DNA of 64,000 nucleotides from Endocalyx cinctus (taxonomy: Eukaryota > Ascomycota > Sordariomycetes > Amphisphaeriales > Apiosporaceae), in contig BCKC01000006.1 of NCBI GenBank assembly GCA_001600455.1, forward strand, positions 1 through 64,000, read 5' to 3'. The notes below the pieces were generated by a model. It was not told where the DNA came from. It ran no database searches and worked only from the letters and a program-made list of their open reading frames with translations. How positions within the stretch are numbered: position 1 is the first letter of the stretch; the number at the start of each line of letters is the position of its first letter. Positions 22,596 through 32,869 of this stretch are shown here, piece after piece. A program made the translations under genes and the position numbers.

Positions 22596-23198
22596 GCGGG
22601 ACCAAATAAATAATATGATGGTATATGATAATATGTGATGTTGTATAATGTATGGGGAATAGCTAGGTTTTGAATTTTCAAGGTTTTTTTTATAGTTGGG
22701 TTTCGTATAGTACGGCTTCCTCCGGCAACTTTTATGACCCCCTAGTTAACGATAATCGGGCAGCTAGCCGGGTGCTCGTATACTCTAGAGAATTTAGTTT
22801 AGCCCAGCTCCGTTTTATTATTAATGTATTAATTTACGTTAAAAAAAATTATTATTTAGTATTAAGTAAGCGTAATAAACTACGACGGCTGCTTTATAGG
22901 CAGTGAGATGGTAATAGATTGAGATGGTAATGGGAAGGGATGATGTAATGATAACGTAATAACGGCAATAAAATAAAGATATATAGTCAGATAATTCTTT
23001 TCGCCTTTGGCGAATTATTAGATAGAAGAATTAACAATCTCTAACAATGTAAGGGCGTGGCCCTTGACACAGCTGTATATAATAGTGAATAAGCCCTAAA
23101 GTGCCAAGTGGATTGACACTCGTAATCTTTTTGGATTATTGGCAGAGTGGTATTAGGGCACCATCCTTACAAACAACAAATTTTAACCATTACCATGT

Positions 23199-23345
23199 TA
23201 TAAACCCGCTAATATGTCGGATAATACTGGTCTACCTGACTTTGTCTGATTGGTCGGTTCGTGGTGGGTTTTGATTTAAAGGTAATAATAGATTAAGAAG
23301 TTTTGTTAAGTAAGGTTCACGATGTTTGTAAAAGAGGTTTTAAGG
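23199..23345 (+). repeat. Repeat E copy 1 (least mutated)
   Basis: Begins TTATAAACCCGCTAATATGTCGG. Two further copies follow at 23877-23940 (partial) and 23941-24085. Copy 1 retains more C and G at the variable positions. Confidence 0.8.
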
Positions 23346-23494
23346 TACTCTATACTATGGTGAAAGATAGTATTTAAATTGGAAACTAAAGAGCTAAGGT
23401 AAAGATTGACTAAATATAGTAGGAAATCTATCATTAAATATTTGTAAATTTCTGGCAGGTTAGGATATTAAGACTGGTGATGATCTATGTGATC

Positions 23495-23532
23495 TATTGA
23501 TCTAATAGATCACTCAGATCATTAGATCAATA
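23495..23532. repeat. Short perfect inverted repeat
   Basis: TATTGATCTAAT at 23495-23506 pairs perfectly with ATTAGATCAATA at 23521-23532 around a 14-nt loop, within a GATC-rich patch. Confidence 0.7.
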
Positions 23533-23876
23533 ATCACGTGACTAGGAGCTTGGTTGATAAGGCTTTTTAGTTATATTATTTGGTGATTAATCGAGTCAAT
23601 ATTTTAGGCCTGTTAAATGGGCCAATTTCTGATTTTGTAACACACCAGTTGTGACCATATTAGGCAGATTATTATTCCATAATATTACCCCGGAAAATTA
23701 TATTTTATCCAGCCGAAAATACGGCAATATAAAAATTATAAAAACCCCAACGAGCGAAATATAATAAATATTTTATTAAGTTTTATTTTTACTTATTATA
23801 TTAATTATTTATTTATTATATAACTTATTTAACAGCTTTAAACTTTTTAAATTTTACCTTTAAGTTCTTATAATTA

Positions 23877-24085
23877 TTATAAACTCGCTAATATGTCGGA
23901 TAATATTAGTTTAATTAACTTTATTTAATTAGTTAATTTTATTATAAACTCGCTAATACGTCGGACAATATTAGTCTAGCTAACTTTGTTTAATTAGTCA
24001 GTTCGTAGTAAGTCTTAATTTAAAGGTAATAATAAATTAAAAAATCTTATTAAATAAGGTTTACGATATTTATATAAGGTTATCA
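23877..24085 (+). repeat. Repeat E copies 2 (partial) and 3, RIP-mutated
   Basis: Both start TTATAAACTCGCTAATA. Relative to 23199-23345 almost all differences are transitions toward A/T (for example GTGGTGGGTTTTG becomes GTAGTAAGTCTTA). Confidence 0.8.
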
Positions 24086-24729
24086 GGTTACGAGATAGGG
24101 ACGCTGGGAAAGCTTATAGGTAGAAATATGACTTGACTAATCCTTAAGGAATATGAAGTTATTACCGGGCCTTACACCGATATATATCACACTAGTATCG
24201 GGCCCTATTCGTGCCCGATTACAATTACAGAATATGTGGCTCTTAGTCACCTGACAAGCTCGCTAAACTCCTGGTCACCTGACCGGAGTGCGGCCAATGG
24301 CCGGTTGTCAGGCTGAGCCTTAGCTCCCAGCCTTACATTTTTTCTTAACAAAATATTTAGTCGACTAGGTATTATTTCTATATTTACGGTAATTTTTACT
24401 ATATTTTTAAAATATCTTTTTAAAACAAGAGGTTTTAAATATATTAAATTATATACGTCCGACTAAGACCGTATATCTTAAAGGCTCAACAAATAGAATT
24501 ATTAACCCGTACGCTAAATATAACTAATATGGTACAATTGCGTAATTCGGAGTTACTTATTAAGAATTAATAGCTTTTAGGCTACAAAATAATATAAAAA
24601 ATAACGAAAACGACGATAATTTCGTCAAAATATAAACAAGTAAAGTAAGGAATGTATGGTATGTAGGGAGCCTATTAAAATGGCTGATTTGAGGTTTAGC
24701 ACGCAAGGGAGGGTTTTGACTTAATTAAA

Positions 24730-24790
24730 AAAACCCTCCTTAAGCATTAATCTATATTATTTAATATTTTATAAAAAACTTAACTTAATA
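24730..24790 (+). repeat. Direct repeat D copy 2, RIP-mutated
   Basis: See 22108-22170. The two copies bracket about 2.6 kb of AT-rich debris in direct orientation, as long terminal repeats or an insertion duplication would, but this is inference. Confidence 0.65.
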
Positions 24791-24885
24791 ATACTATGTC
24801 TACTAAGTTAATATTTATTAAGCACATAAGTAAACCATACTATAAGAATAAGTAACATAAAACGTTCGTTACTAAAATAAGCGTC

Positions 24886-26794
24886 TTACTCAATTGGCAC
24901 GTAGAATCTCATAAGGTTCTGAGGGTCCCATTTGGCCTTAAGGTCCTTGAGTTTGTTTAGGCGCCAGTCCTCCCAACCGTAGACGGCACGGATGTCTTCA
25001 GTACCGTGGGCATAGTTGACGTAGGCGCGGAGGTGTTGGGGGTCGTCACTGGCCTCGAGCAGGATCTCGCGCAGGGTTCTGCCGAAGTCTTGCGCGACGG
25101 GATCGATGGTCGAGTTGGGCTGGTACTGCACGTATGAGGTGACGAGGATCTCGTCGCTGCGGTGCGGAAACGCCGTACTCTTCTCGTCAACGGCTTGTAC
25201 CCCTTGGGTCGAGTACCCTTCGAGCAGGAAGAAGGAACCTGCGATCTCGGGTGTCGCTTGGAAGCTTGCGTCGATGTGGTCGTATACTTTTCGCAGAGCA
25301 GGGATGTCATACGTCTTTAGCCCGATCGGATACCGCAGCGACGTTAGTCCGTACGCGCACCCGGGTCCATCCGTGTCCTGGAAGGTGAGAACGGCTAGTT
25401 CATGTGTGGACGCGGTGCCGGCTTGGACTGATAATGCTTCAATGTTGTGGAGTGGCTTGGCGTACTCCCGCGCTTCGGCTTCCGGTCCATCGTACATGAT
25501 GCCGTACCAGAGGATGGGCTGGACGGGATTAATATATGAGTTCAAGGCATTATTGTTTGATAGAGATGGAGACAAGATACAGCGTGTATGTATGGATGGA
25601 TGGAGGGATAATGGATGGATAATAGTGTTGTGCGAGGAAAAGGGATAGGGGAAAGGAGACTTACGTGGTCAGGGTTAATCTCTGCCACTCTAATAATATA
25701 ACCCCAGTGAATAGCTTGTGGTGGCTGGCTTTTCATCATTTCGTTGGTGAGCTCGTACAAAGCCTCGAGTTTATCACCCGAGAAGATGAAAATCTCGTAA
25801 GACCACTTCGACACTCCGGGGTTGAAATCGTGCACGCGATAGGTCCACTCGGCAACATAGCCAAAATTGTGGCCAGCACCCCGGATGGCCCAGAAAAGGT
25901 CTGAGTTCTCGTCTTCCGATACGGTCACGGCCTCGCCGCTCGGAAGGACGAAGCGCGCCGAGATGATCTGATCGGCAGCAAGGCCGTATTGACCTTGTAG
26001 CCATCCGTGACCACCGCCGAGAGTGGGGGCAGTAACACCTACGCACTCGCAGATACCGGTGACTAACTAGTGGTCAGAGTCTTTTTCATTGATTTATCCC
26101 AGGGTATGCTCCTGATCCGTTGAATATAGAGATAATTACTTACCCGTACGTTTCCCCGACGCGGCCAGTCCATCTACGACTTGCTTCACAGTCGCACCAC
26201 CTCCAACTTTGGCCGTCTTACCGTCTTCGGAAAGGGACACATAGTTCATCTTACGAAAATCAATCTGGATAGCATTTTGAGCTAAAGCCATCGCTTCGGT
26301 CGCACCGTGACCTCCAGCTCTTCCGAAGAAGGGCACATTGCGCTCGTTTGCGTAGCGAATCTGATGGTGCGGGTATTTACTTAGATTAGCAAGAATAATA
26401 ATAACAAATAAAAAAAGAAAAAGTTAGCAAAAAGCTTATAGATTGAAACCTGTCATTTTATAGAAGATTCAGGTCGCTCAAGCCTTTTTTTACTCACCAC
26501 TTCCTGAATATCACTCTCAGTCACAACTTCTACGATGGCGGCAACGGTGGGTGCGTGCCATTCTCTCCATCGGCTGACGAGACCAGCAAAAGAGGCGTCG
26601 GATGGAAGGAAAAGTGTGGCCTGGGGAGAAAGGCGAGGACCGAGATCGGCAGACACGTCGAGACTCATTGTTCTACCTGCTAGAAGAAAAGATGCTAAAA
26701 GTGATGCTATGCCGAACTTGGTGATGCTCGATAACGAGAAGGTTGGTATTCTGTTCCAACCACTGTTGATCACCGCGTTATTGCTGGTCTCCAT
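24886..26794 (-). CDS. BBE-like FAD-linked oxidoreductase
   Basis: Four exons are predicted: 26794-26498, 26360-26144, 26062-25665 and 25518-24886 (514 aa). All join in frame. The N-terminus has a hydrophobic segment (ITKFGIASLLASFLLAG), likely a signal anchor. The FAD-binding PP-loop reads FFGRAGGHGATEAM with the His that normally carries the covalent flavin, followed by IDFRKMNYVSL and AKVGGGATVKQVVDGL. The third exon has TAPTLGGGHGWLQGQYGLAADQI, with no Cys at the usual bicovalent position. The C-terminal BBE region ends WDPQNLMRFYVPIE. The family oxidises alcohols, amines or carbon atoms of metabolites. Adjacent to UstYa-like genes and the repeat precursor, it could tailor that peptide; this link is inference from position. 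An alternative upstream start in frame is TTG only. Confidence 0.9.
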
Positions 26795-27713
26795 TTTTAT
26801 ACTAGAAGAAAACAAAAGCGTTTAAGAGGAAAATCACGACGGATTTATGTGGTGACACGCGAAGTAACCTTTCCACGTGGTTTAGTGGTGTTGGGGTGGG
26901 ATCTAAATATGACTCGTCACCCAACGCTTAGAAATACGGACTTCGCCCATCTTTATGGAAGGATTGGACGTGTTGGTAAAATGATTCGATTTGTACTTTC
27001 TTGGCACGAGTAAGAAAATCAGATTAATAAGTAAATAAATACTGTGCATTTTGCTCGTTTATACCGAGCCACCCCTCACGTCCGCATTGCTGATGGCGCC
27101 CATCATAAGGTAGTGCCTTGTTCCTTATCGGTCCGGGCTTGGAAAAAAAAATGACAAGGGATAAAGAGAGGGGTCGACATACACAAACAGAAGGTCCGAA
27201 GGACGGAATTATCTCTACGACTCAACCTTGATATCGTACGTGTATCTTATTACGTCCAATCCTTCGATGTTACAATATAACAAGCATGCAATATATACGC
27301 AGCTTGGTCACATAGTAGGAGCGCCGACAGAAAGCCGCTAAACCATGGTTAATCAGTATATTCACAATGTATGCACACAGTGTGACAGCTATATAACACC
27401 TGCTCGGATGGCTTATGTATACTGTAGCGGGAATGTGGGTGGGGTCGAAGCTCTTGTGGCACTTTGACAAGAGTCACAAGAGTTGTGAAATCCACAAGGC
27501 TTAAAATTGATTTAGGAGTTTTTTTTTTTTTTTTTTTTTTGCAACTCTTATTTTTCTCACAACTATTGTAATCCCCCTATAACGTACGGTACAGTAGTGA
27601 GTCGATTTGGACTAGCCCCCCGGCGTATCAAATCTCACCCGCCGACGGTTAATATTATGATACCGTTACAAATCAAGCCACGCAGGCCTACAATTTTACA
27701 TCTTACTACCTAG
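26795..27713. other. Intergenic between the BBE-like gene and the first UstYa-like gene
   Basis: Contains the promoter of the BBE-like gene and a run of about 22 T at 27519-27540. No other gene seen. Confidence 0.5.
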
Positions 27714-28571
27714 TTATGTGCTACTTACATGAGCCTTTCCATGGCTAAGCCCTGCCGCCAGGAATCCGGTAGCATTGAAAACCCTCCAGTCTTGAACATA
27801 CTGCTTCAACGCGTCGAAATCTCGACACTGTCGAAGGAAACCGCTACCTAAGAAGCCGTCGGCGTTATCGCCTCCGTACGGCTCAATAGTGCTGTCCACC
27901 TCGCAAGTGATGGTCTGTTTCAGGTAATCAAAACAATGCGCCGCATGAATCGTCCTGTTTTTACCTAGGTCGAACTCCTCGAGCTCATCGTTTGACTGGA
28001 TTGAGTAATATGAACGTCGTAGTACGTAGAGGCAGTGCAGTTGGTGGAGAGCTGTCGGGATAGAGATTTCGGGAGCCAAGTCACCGTCTCGGAAATATCC
28101 CAACCCATCTGAATTGATCGATTACTTGTCAGCTAAGTTGCAGAGACAGGAAATTGCAAGTAAAGTCCGTCGCCGGTAAGCTATTAGTCGTGTCAACTTA
28201 CTTGGTACCAATGCGTCCCAGATTGGCTCCGATTCGTCTCCAGCTCCCTCGCCCTGAGGTGGTTCTTTTGAGAAAGGTGATGCGTATTCAAACGCGAGCT
28301 GCGTGTACGGTAGCGGGATTCGCGGTGCCGTAGACGCGGCGGAGGAGGCATCGTTGTGGCTATTACTTATATGATTCCGCATCCATGTTGCGCCAAAGAC
28401 AAAGCCGCCTATGATTGATAAGAGAAACAGAAGGACGGCGATGGCCAGGCGGTAAAGACTGTCTTTGGAAATTGTCTGGCGTTTCTGTGGTATTTTAGAG
28501 GAGCAGCTTTGGTCCTCTTCATCCTTTGCAAGTCGTTGATAGTCAACCTTGCTACTGATTTGAGCCGCCAT
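27714..28571 (-). CDS. UstYa-like (DUF3328) oxidase, copy 1
   Basis: Exons 28571-28202 and 28108-27714 are joined in frame (A plus AT gives Asn; CTGAC branch, TTCAG acceptor), giving 254 aa. A cytosolic tail of about 38 aa is followed by one membrane segment (LAIAVLLFLLSIIGGFVFGA) and a lumenal domain. The two family signature motifs are present: HQLHCLYVLRRSYY and, about 45 residues on, HCFDYLKQTITCEVD. YFRDGDLAPEISIPTALHQLHC is also typical. UstYa proteins drive oxidative cyclisation in fungal RiPP and some other peptide pathways. A GTAAGT overlaps the last codons; if used as a donor with a TAG acceptor the stop moves to about 27673. Transcribed away from the precursor at 29994. Confidence 0.92.
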
Positions 28572-28645
28572 AACTGATTTCCTTCAAAATTTACGTACCA
28601 TCAGTAGTACTCTCACGAAACATGAAGGAAGACAGTCAAGGGATG

Positions 28646-28676
<31 letters not shown>

Positions 28677-29993
28677 AACGCAAATGCTTTGCCCTACGAT
28701 TATTCAGCCGGGTTGACGCCGAGGACCAGCACGTAATATAGTGTCTGATGGTTTACATCAAGTTTGACGAATTATGTCAGTCTAGCGAGAAGGCGGAGAG
28801 AATGGAAAGTGATTAATCTTGTACCCTTCTCAGTGGAACTCTGGGAATTGATGAACTTGGTACACTGCATGATCTTATGCGGGGCATGAAGTACCACGGT
28901 TGTTTACCAGACGGAGTTATTTTCGTCCAATACCACACTACCTACTTCATCAACCGGGGATTAGCTTCGTTATCAGTACAATAGTTATTGAGTTGTTGGT
29001 AGGATAAAATAATGTTCCGATTGTGCGATTCTATTTCTTTGCCCCTTACAGTACTGTGATAGTATAGTGTACAATTATGGGTGAGGCATCCGTTCAGAGT
29101 TTACAAGCGAGAATTACACAGTAAGCTACGTGTATGGGTTAAGACCATAAGCCGTAGCTTTATACGAATCCTTCGAGATATATTTCGCTTCGCTATACTC
29201 CGTACTTGGTGTGATGGGTAAAAAAGGTATGTGGGCCGGTACTGAACGAGGCCAGGGTCGTTCTGCTGTACAATTTATTAGTAAATCTACCCCCTGTTGG
29301 CATATTTTTATGAAAACGCGTGGGGGAAAACCGATGGCTAGCGCACCCCACGAGTACCTGACAGGGTTACCTTTCTTTCGCTCGCAACCAATACATGAGT
29401 GCGGAATGTGCGGCAGGACATTTCGATGCTACCAACAGGATGTTAACTTATCATTGAAATTTGACGTAACCTAATGATCATTTTGGTAAGAAATACAGCT
29501 AAAGGATCGGGTATCATCAAAATATGCGCCAATATGCGCCTGGATGGAGCCATGTTTAACTAGTTAACGCTCACCGAGCTGGGGTTTCCCAATAGTGAAT
29601 CCTATGATGTTACTGAAGCATTATCGGCCACGTATTGCGTAGAAAAGGATAAGACTGCAGGCAGAGGATGGCCGTCGCCAACACTTTACCCCTTTTGGTC
29701 TGAAATAGAATGATGGGGTTCTTATCTCGACCTATCCGGCAATGCAAGGTTCTTCTCCTAATCGGGACGAAATAACCGATACAGAAGATGGAATGTAAAT
29801 GTCGAGGTGAAAAGAGCGGAGGAGTTGAGATGGAATATGAAGATTAATCTGGGGCTGATAACCCCCTTTTTTCCTTCGAGTTTCCATCTAGACAATTTGT
29901 CGCTGTCGTGGTTTGCCAAACTCTTACCCTCCTAAGCCTACATACTTTTTTCACCAAACAATAGCACAGCCAAAACCAAAACAGTCAGTCAAC
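28572..29993. other. Promoter region between UstYa-like copy 1 and the precursor gene
   Basis: A divergent intergenic region of 1.4 kb with a run of about 25 A at 28646-28671. An 87-codon plus-strand frame at 29211-29474 has no recognisable features. Pyrimidine-rich CTTTTTTCACC and CAAAACAGTCAGTCAACATG precede the precursor ATG, a normal fungal start context. Confidence 0.5.
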
Positions 29994-30319
29994 ATGAAGG
30001 TCACCATCATCTCCAGCGTCATTTTGGGTCTATCTACCTTTGCTGTCGCTATCCCCGTCGGTAAGAGCGATAATTTTATATCCTAAATTAGGTTCACAAG
30101 CTAAATCGTTTCCTTTTCATTTTAGGCAAAGCCAGTGAAATCGATGTCGCCGATGCTTTCAAGCGTGACGCTTCCGACATCGATGTAGCTGATGCTTTCA
30201 AGCGCGACTCCTCCGAGATTGATGTTGCGGATGCTTTCAAGCGTGAATCCTCTGAAATCGATGTAGCAGATGCTTTCAAGCGTGATGCTTCTGATATCGA
30301 CGTTGCCGACGCTTTTTAA
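29994..30319 (+). CDS. Kex2-type repeat precursor, candidate RiPP (dikaritin-like) precursor peptide
   Basis: Exon 1 is 29994-30060 and exon 2 is 30126-30319 (86 aa). The intron is GTAAGA..TTTTAG, and joining G to GC gives Gly in frame. Residues 1-19 are a secretory leader (MKVTIISSVILGLSTFAVA). From about residue 27 the protein is five copies of IDVADAF. Copies 1-4 are each followed by Lys-Arg, and copy 5 ends the protein. The repeat unit is 13 aa: two acidic/Ser linker variants (DASD, DSSE, ESSE) alternate before the invariant core. All base differences between the core copies are synonymous. Cutting after KR and trimming would release peptides such as DSSEIDVADAF. Two UstYa-like genes flank it and a BBE-like oxidase lies nearby, the usual company of ustiloxin/phomopsin/asperipin/victorin-type precursors. 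Alternatives are a pheromone precursor (no Trp/Cys pheromone core is seen) or a simple Kex2-processed repeat protein. Confidence 0.88.
30150..30316 (+). repeat. 39-bp coding tandem repeat of the precursor
   Basis: Units of 39 bp code for IDVADAFKR plus a four-residue linker. Third positions vary (GTC, GTA, GTT; GCC, GCT, GCG, GCA) while the amino acids of the core do not. Confidence 0.9.
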
Positions 30320-30912
30320 ATCCAATATCTGTTGTTGATAAATTGCGGTTATTAAGACGTCGAGGTTTATGAGCGATGAACCACGGTCGGTTAGAGCAAA
30401 GCCTCTTTTTTATGCTACGAAACAGTTGTATCTAGATTTATTTTACGAGGATTATTTTGATATTGGGCCGAAAACATTCACTCAGATTTGATACATCAGC
30501 CTGTATGCGTATCATGTCATATAGTTGAAAGACACTCTTTGAATATGCATTGCTTTCCACGTTATGCTAATTAAGTTTTTCTTTCTTAATTGTTATATGC
30601 TTTGAAGTATTTGTACCGTATCATGTGGAATTTTGCGTGAGCTCTGGTACGTGTACTCGAGACGAACACCCCTTACGATTAAGCAGTTGAAGAACTTCAT
30701 TTATAACTAAAGATAAGGAATGAGCAGTACATGTTTGTGAGACGAAACAAAACAGAAAATATCATAACAGTTTCGGGAAGCTATCGTCATTGAAACTAAT
30801 CCCCAAATAATTATAAAAAAAAAGTCAATCATCGGGTACTTTATACTTTTGAACTACTCGTCAAGTGGTAACAACTCGGCTAATATGTAAGCTGGTGTTT
30901 TATACCCAAATC
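30320..30912. other. 3' region between the precursor and UstYa-like copy 2
   Basis: Convergent arrangement; AT-rich, likely holding both transcript ends. No gene seen. Confidence 0.5.
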
Positions 30913-31773
30913 TCAATCTCCCGAGCTAACGTATCCTATAGACTCGGCCGGTAGACCTTCCATGACCTCGTCAGTCGGGACATACTCGTCCGTGACGACG
31001 TAGTTGCTGCCGGGCGGGCAGTGCTTAAACCTGTCCAACTTCTTGGGGCCGTCCCATTCCGCGTTCTCGGGACGCTTGTAGCAGGCCGTGTGTTCCTTGG
31101 CAAACGCCTCGAGGGCGTCCCAGCTGCGGCACATGCGGTGCTGACCGAGCCCCGCGACGACCTCGGGCCGGCGGTCGGTGGCTCGGGGCGTATCGTCGGC
31201 ATCGCAGAGGATCTGCCGGCGCAGCGTGTCGAGGCAGTGGCTGATGTGGTGCCAGGATCGCGTTTGCTCGACGCCACGCTGGTACTCTCGCAGAGATATG
31301 TACACGTTCTTCAGGCAGTGCATGTTGTGCACGCCGTGGAGGATATACAGACCTTTCGAATGGTCCCAGGGAAACCTTTGTGCGATTCGGAGGTCGTGCT
31401 CACGGGCCCAGTCGTCCGAAAGTGCGACCACGGCCACGTCGTCGTTGATGCTCATCCATGCCTCATCCTGGACCGTCTCGTTGTTGGCCTCGGCGTACTC
31501 AGTTATATAGACGTACGGCTCTTCGTGAATACGACTGATATGGGCGTATTTTGAAGGTGGCTCTTCGTATCCTTTGGCGGGACGGAAAGATAGGACGAGC
31601 TGGGTAACGTTAACCGCTACCGATGCCAATAAAAGACCTATGAGCAACTTGAAGAGTGAGCCTCTGGAAGAAGCCCGTGATTGAATGTATTCTTTCTCGT
31701 CGTAACTCTCATCGTCTCTAAATTCAGAGAGTAAAGCCTCACGGCGTTCTACGCTGTCAACCGAAGGAGACAT
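30913..31773 (-). CDS. UstYa-like (DUF3328) oxidase, copy 2
   Basis: Single exon, 286 aa. After a 40-residue polar tail comes one membrane segment (LFKLLIGLLLASVAVNVTQLVL) and a lumenal domain. The signature is complete: HGVHNMHCLKNVYISLREY, then HHISHCLDTLRRQILCDADDT. A C-terminal extension follows with four more Cys (CRSW, ACYKRP, HCPPGSN) and the tail VPTDEVMEG. It is only distantly similar to copy 1 (different motif spacing, no intron), so the pair is not a recent duplication. It is convergent with the repeat-precursor gene, about 600 bp away. In known pathways two or more UstY proteins act on one precursor. Confidence 0.93.
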   Translation of the reverse strand: MSPSVDSVERREALLSEFRDDESYDEKEYIQSRASSRGSLFKLLIGLLLASVAVNVTQLVLSFRPAKGYEEPPSKYAHISRIHEEPYVYITEYAEANNETVQDEAWMSINDDVAVVALSDDWAREHDLRIAQRFPWDHSKGLYILHGVHNMHCLKNVYISLREYQRGVEQTRSWHHISHCLDTLRRQILCDADDTPRATDRRPEVVAGLGQHRMCRSWDALEAFAKEHTACYKRPENAEWDGPKKLDRFKHCPPGSNYVVTDEYVPTDEVMEGLPAESIGYVSSGD

Positions 31774-32869
31774 GTTGGAAATGTAACGTCTAGAAACAAA
31801 TTCTTTGCTTCACTTCCGACCAGTAGTGAAACAGTGGCTTACTTGAGAATAACGGCAAAGTTATAAGTTCTCTAAGAAACACCCGGTATCGATGCTGTAA
31901 GATGACACACGTGATACACACTCAATTATTCCGTATAAGTGATGCCGCTTAGGATTGACGTTACAATACATTCCAATATTATGCATCCGACCATTACAAG
32001 AAGGTGCTAGCAGGAAGGATTGACCCGAACCTTAAGCCGGATTATGTGCGGTCCTAATGTGTTGTATTGCTGTGCCACCCAACTATCCGCCATCATGTCA
32101 CGTCACCTAGCTGTCGCTTATATATGACTTTATGCGATATATATTCACTAGGGATTATTTGATTCTTTTTTTATTTTATTAGCTAAGTGCTGCTTTTCTA
32201 TCGGCCTCATTTTCATTATATACGTATTCGTCTCATTCATCTTTTCCCTTATCAGCTCACCCAGCCAGCCAGCTTCTCATGGAAATAAGAAAAGTCGCAG
32301 GGATATATAAACGCCCAGACTATTATCAGGAACCATGTTAGTATAACTTTAAAACAAAATCCTGACTCTGTATAAGCAAGGCGCTGCACCCTCAAAACGG
32401 CTCACCCGGTTCCCCTCATGTTATTTATCATCGATCATCACATTTAATGTTGTAGCGAGTGTCGCAGGAAGTCTTATAAAAGATGGGTCTCTTAGTGAAT
32501 GGAGTCGTAATAAAGAGAAACGGAAAACAAACTGTCTGACTATCTATACATCTGCAGTTACTTCACTGCTTGGTGGGATGCTAAACCCTGCTTACCAGTC
32601 CTAGATTTTGTTTTTGCCAGAAATAGGTCTGTTACTGTACATAATCTCGGCTTGCATTAATAGAATTGATTGCAGCGCTGATCTGACCTTCATTGGTTTT
32701 GCGGTTTTGTTCACACGGGCTGCACGGTAAGCGTGAAAGCATCGATTGATTCTTTTTGCCTGTGAGACAATACCAACTACGCCATCAATCGAGTTCAAAT
32801 TTTTAATTTTTATATACATTTATTTCGAAGTCTCTTCATTACAGTCAGAGGATCAAAGTCGCCGTCGCC
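31774..32869. other. Divergent promoter region
   Basis: Lies between UstYa-like copy 2 (minus) and the rhodopsin-domain gene (plus). Nothing else recognised. Confidence 0.5.

Larger units (their letters stand above)
21731..24885. other. AT-rich, gene-free transposon debris (RIP-like)
   Basis: A stretch of about 3.1 kb has no plausible gene and is strongly AT-biased, especially 23750-24080 and 24340-24850. It holds several repeat pairs listed separately whose copies differ mainly by C-to-T and G-to-A. The block ends only a few bases from the stop codon of the BBE-like oxidase. Confidence 0.8.

Noticed and set aside
29211..29474. 87-codon plus-strand frame as a gene in the RiPP locus
   Set aside because: No domain, leader or typical codon pattern; may be chance.
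30150..30316. CRISPR-like array
   Set aside because: The regularly spaced repeats are in-frame coding units of a eukaryotic gene with no unique spacers.
29994..30319. Alpha-type mating pheromone precursor
   Set aside because: It shares the leader and KR repeats, but the core lacks the Trp/Cys-rich pheromone pattern and UstYa-like genes flank it. Not fully excluded.
30094..30325. Two minus-strand open frames with 10-residue repeats
   Set aside because: They are antisense to the 39-bp repeat of the precursor gene. The plus strand has a leader, a spliced start, KR sites and a synonymous-only pattern.
31021..31554. A 177-codon plus-strand open frame
   Set aside because: Antisense to UstYa-like copy 2, which carries complete family motifs.
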